NCBI RefSeq assembly: GCF_040954645.1
Contig: NC_092807.1
Coordinates: forward strand, 4,650,001 to 4,714,000
Source: Diabrotica undecimpunctata
Taxonomy: Eukaryota; Arthropoda; Insecta; Coleoptera; Chrysomelidae
DNA: 64,000 nucleotides
Direction of reading: 5' to 3'
Position numbers and translations under genes: made by a program. Under the pieces are notes generated by a model, which was given only the letters and a program-made list of their open reading frames with translations, made no database searches and had not been told where the DNA came from. Each line of letters begins with the position of its first letter. Positions within the stretch are counted from its first letter, which is position 1. Below are positions 61,354 to 64,000 of the stretch, in pieces.

Positions 61354-62379
61354 ATATGATTAAATAAAATATAAGATAGAAATAGTTTGTTTTGTTTCCA
61401 ACTTACAAAACAAGACAGTTTTTGTAATTAGAAAATGATATTTTGTAAACAACTTTTTGCTTCAATCTGAACGTAGAAATGACAAAAATAAAAAGGGGTT
61501 TATCGTTTCAGGGTTATTACATATATTTTATTTTCATGAAAGCATCTAAACACAAACTGAGGAGATGCCTTAAATAAACAATTACGTAACTCGTTTGAGT
61601 TTTACAACCACAATTTTTTTTTAATTATGACTGTAATATTACGTAACATCAAAAATTACGTTTATTATCACATATATGCCTTTACATCTATAAAAGTCGA
61701 TTTTTATATGTTTTCGTAAAGTGCAAACAATAAATATTCACTTTTAATTTCACAAGTTTATTGCACATCTGGTTCTCATTACGAAACCAAAAACAAACTT
61801 TAAAAATGCCAGGGAGTTTGTTTTTTAACAATCGATCTGTGGAATATTTTTTTGTTTTTAACATTGTTTGTTCCAGTAATTTAGCAGAATAGTTAATAGA
61901 CCAGAGAAATAAGAATTTATCAAGACTTTTTTCAAAAATTTTACACGGCTTTATTTATAAATATTACAGTTAAAAAAAATCATTTAATAATTTCAAACAT
62001 TTCAAATTTTACTAACTTAAATTGCAAATAGATTTATTTTAAGATAAATCCTTGCTAAGCTTTAAACATAAAGGGTTATTGAGCGAGTCTCTTGGAGAAT
62101 AGCGCCCTTTCTAGCAGTTTATTATAGTGTATTTTTATGTATGAGAGAGTAATAAAACAATAAATTATGTATGCAAATCCCTAAACTGTTGATACGGGTG
62201 ACTCAATGAAAAACAGATATTTGTCAACAAGTTTACAGAAGTATATAGGAAAACAATTTTAAATTGACTATGACCACCAGGTATAAAGGTTGGAGCAGAA
62301 TAGAATACAATAGTTGTGAGGGTTACTAATCCCTAAATAAGGTTGCCAGTGTCGGAGTGATGGAGGTTAACAGGTACTA
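61354..62379. other. AT-rich DNA without secure features
   Basis: No reading frame or element recognised. Confidence 0.35.
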
Positions 62380-62400
62380 ATGAATTTGCAAGAAATGTAA

Positions 62401-62600
62401 GATGTTTATTTTATTGGTTATATATAACCAATAAAAGTTTAATAAGTACCTACCTATTTGCAAAATAAAGTTTAATTCTTTAGATAAAATAAAACGTTTT
62501 ATTTTATCTATTTGCAAAATAAAGTTTAATTATTTGCCTATTTGCAAAATAAAGTTTAATCCTTTAGATAAAATAAAACGTTTTATTTTATCTGAAATGA
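62401..62600. repeat. Cluster of short perfect palindromes and a 23-bp repeat
   Basis: TTTTATTGGTTATA with its inverse at about 62410-62438 forms a 28-bp palindrome. A 30-bp palindrome with half-site TAGATAAAATAAAAC occurs twice, at about 62481-62510 and 62563-62592. CTATTTGCAAAATAAAGTTT occurs three times between them. Confidence 0.85.
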
Positions 62601-62836
62601 GTGCATTCCACGAAGTAAGGGTTTCAACAATCAAACATTTAATTCTTTATTTCCAGGAATCTACGACAGTAATTGACTAGATAATTACCTTCTAAACTTA
62701 TTCCACAGAAAATGTGATAGTGGGTTTTTCCATTTTGTATATAGGAAGGTCCAAGTGGCGTATTCAAAATTCTTAACAGTTCACTAAAAGTAGGTACTTC
62801 AGTTGCAAGGTGCAGTTTATTGTGTATACTAGTGTT

Positions 62837-64000
62837 ATGGAAAATTTGGAAGTGCCGTGTAAACGCCGAAAAATTGGTCCTCTAACAGTTAATGAAAAAA
62901 CATTAATATTTAATTGTTTTAAATCATTTACAGACAAACGTTTATGTGAAAGTGTTAATGAGACCGTTGAGTTAGTTAGCAGTACACTTGGTGTTGGGAA
63001 ATCTACGATTTACAGAGTTATTAAAGAAGAGAAATGTGGTAGTTTTCAAATGCCACGTAATGTTCCAGGGAAACCAAAATTTCAAATAGAATATTATTTT
63101 AAAGAAGGACTTCGACGGAAAGTGCATGAATTCTTCTTTAGACAAGAATTTCCAACATTGGATAAAGTTCTTGTCTCAGTTCGAGATGATAAGGATTACC
63201 CAGAAATGAGTCGAAGTACGTTATGGAAACTTTTAAAAGAAATAGGCTTCCTCTGGAAAAAGAATCCCAGAAAGTCTATTTTATTAGAAAGAAGCGATAT
63301 TGTCATATGGAGAAGACATTTTCTAAGAACCATAAAGGAAATGAGAAACCAAAAAAGAAAAATATTTTATCTTGATGAAACATGGATCAACGAGGGTCAT
63401 ACACCAAATAAATTTTGGCAGGATAAAACTGTTACAAGTCAAAGGCACGCTTTTGTAAATAACTTATCTACTGGTTTAAACCCACCATCAGGAAAGGGAC
63501 GCAGGCTGATAATAGTACACATTGGCAGTTCAGACGGTTTTGTTGAAGGTGGTTTATTAACTTTTGAATCAACTCGTACCGGTGACTACCATGAAGACAT
63601 GAACGCTGATGTCTTTCAAGAATGGTTCGAACAAATGATAGATTTTCTTCCTAAGAACTGTGTAATAGTAATGGATAATGCAAGTTATCACTCCAGACTT
63701 ATAGAAGGACTGCCCACAACTAAGTGGTTAAAAAAAGACTTGCAGAATTGGCAAGAGTTCAAAAAATATTACGTACCATCCCGGATCTATAAGAAAGGAA
63801 CTTTATTCGTTGTGTGCCCTTCATAAAGAAAAATTTAAAAAATAGGAAATTGATGAAATTGCCAAAAATCGTGGAATGACAGTACTTAGATCCCCACCAT
63901 ATCATTGTGAATTAAACCCGATTGAACTGGTATGGGCACAGATAAAGAGTGAAGTTTCAAGAAAAAATACCACTTTTAAAATTCATGATGTTAAACAGTT
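62837..64000 (+). mobile_element. DD82E-type Tc1/mariner transposase pseudogene, copy 2 (runs off the window)
   Basis: The ATG at 62837 opens an N-terminal DNA-binding part (NEKTLIFNCFKSFTDKRLCE, VGKSTIYRVIKEE) and a second HTH-like part (VSVRDDKDYPEMSRSTLWKL). The catalytic core follows: FYLDETWINEG (D at 63374), SGKGRRLIIVHIGSSDGFVE, VIVMDNASYHSR (D at 63674) and PPYHCELNPIELVWAQIK (E at 63924). D to E is 250 nt; removing one inserted base leaves exactly 82 residues between them. A +1 frameshift near 63790 and a TAG at 63843 break the gene. An earlier GTG in frame at 62810 is not a likely start. Spacing fits the DD82E (Sailor) group of the IS630-Tc1-mariner superfamily. Confidence 0.88.

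Overview
This is nuclear DNA from an insect, most plausibly a beetle. It is AT-rich and spliced, and it is saturated with arthropod transposons of many classes: RTE-like and I-like LINEs, Tc1, mariner, Tigger/pogo, hAT, piggyBac, DD82E-type, Helitron, a tRNA-derived SINE and foldback elements. The order is inferred from the transposon mix and from the one host gene, not from a diagnostic marker.

Only one host gene can be supported: a cationic amino acid transporter of the SLC7/CAT type on the minus strand. Five coding exons, at 44810-45038, 31409-31537, 23224-23379, 6298-6402 and 4603-4889, join in phase to give the first 302 residues. An AG acceptor lies directly before the ATG, so a 5' UTR exon should lie at higher coordinates. 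The rest of the gene lies below position 1. The introns are about 13.3, 8.0, 16.8 and 1.4 kb and are made largely of mobile DNA.

Layout. 1-4.6 kb (downstream intron): a broken Tc1 copy, a retroelement leader with eight tandem hairpins and a short Gag-like start, and a second Tc1 copy split by a LINE. 4.6-6.4 kb: exons 5 and 4, with nested LINEs in intron 4. 6.4-23.2 kb (intron 3): several LINEs and a 7.1-kb foldback element whose arms carry a 186-bp satellite (3 units against 32). 23.2-31.5 kb: exons 3 and 2, with foldback elements and LINEs in intron 2, one LINE ending 37 bp from the exon-2 splice donor. 31.5-45 kb (intron 1): a palindromic element, a deleted Tigger, a LINE, a Helitron remnant with both ends, a LINE/SINE nest and a complete-ended hAT, then exon 1. 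45-64 kb (upstream or 5' UTR intron): LINE fragments, a palindromic MITE, a piggyBac remnant, 150-bp repeats, two DD82E transposases, and a mariner with LINEs inserted in and beside it.

There is no operon-like system here. The interest lies in the repeat architecture: the satellite-armed foldback, the hairpin array with compensating arm changes, and a set of LINE, SINE, hAT, Tigger and Helitron insertions whose exact borders and target duplications can be read. Nearly every transposon protein is broken; the longest open LINE frames are at 30051-31266, 35606-36880 and 60084-61265.
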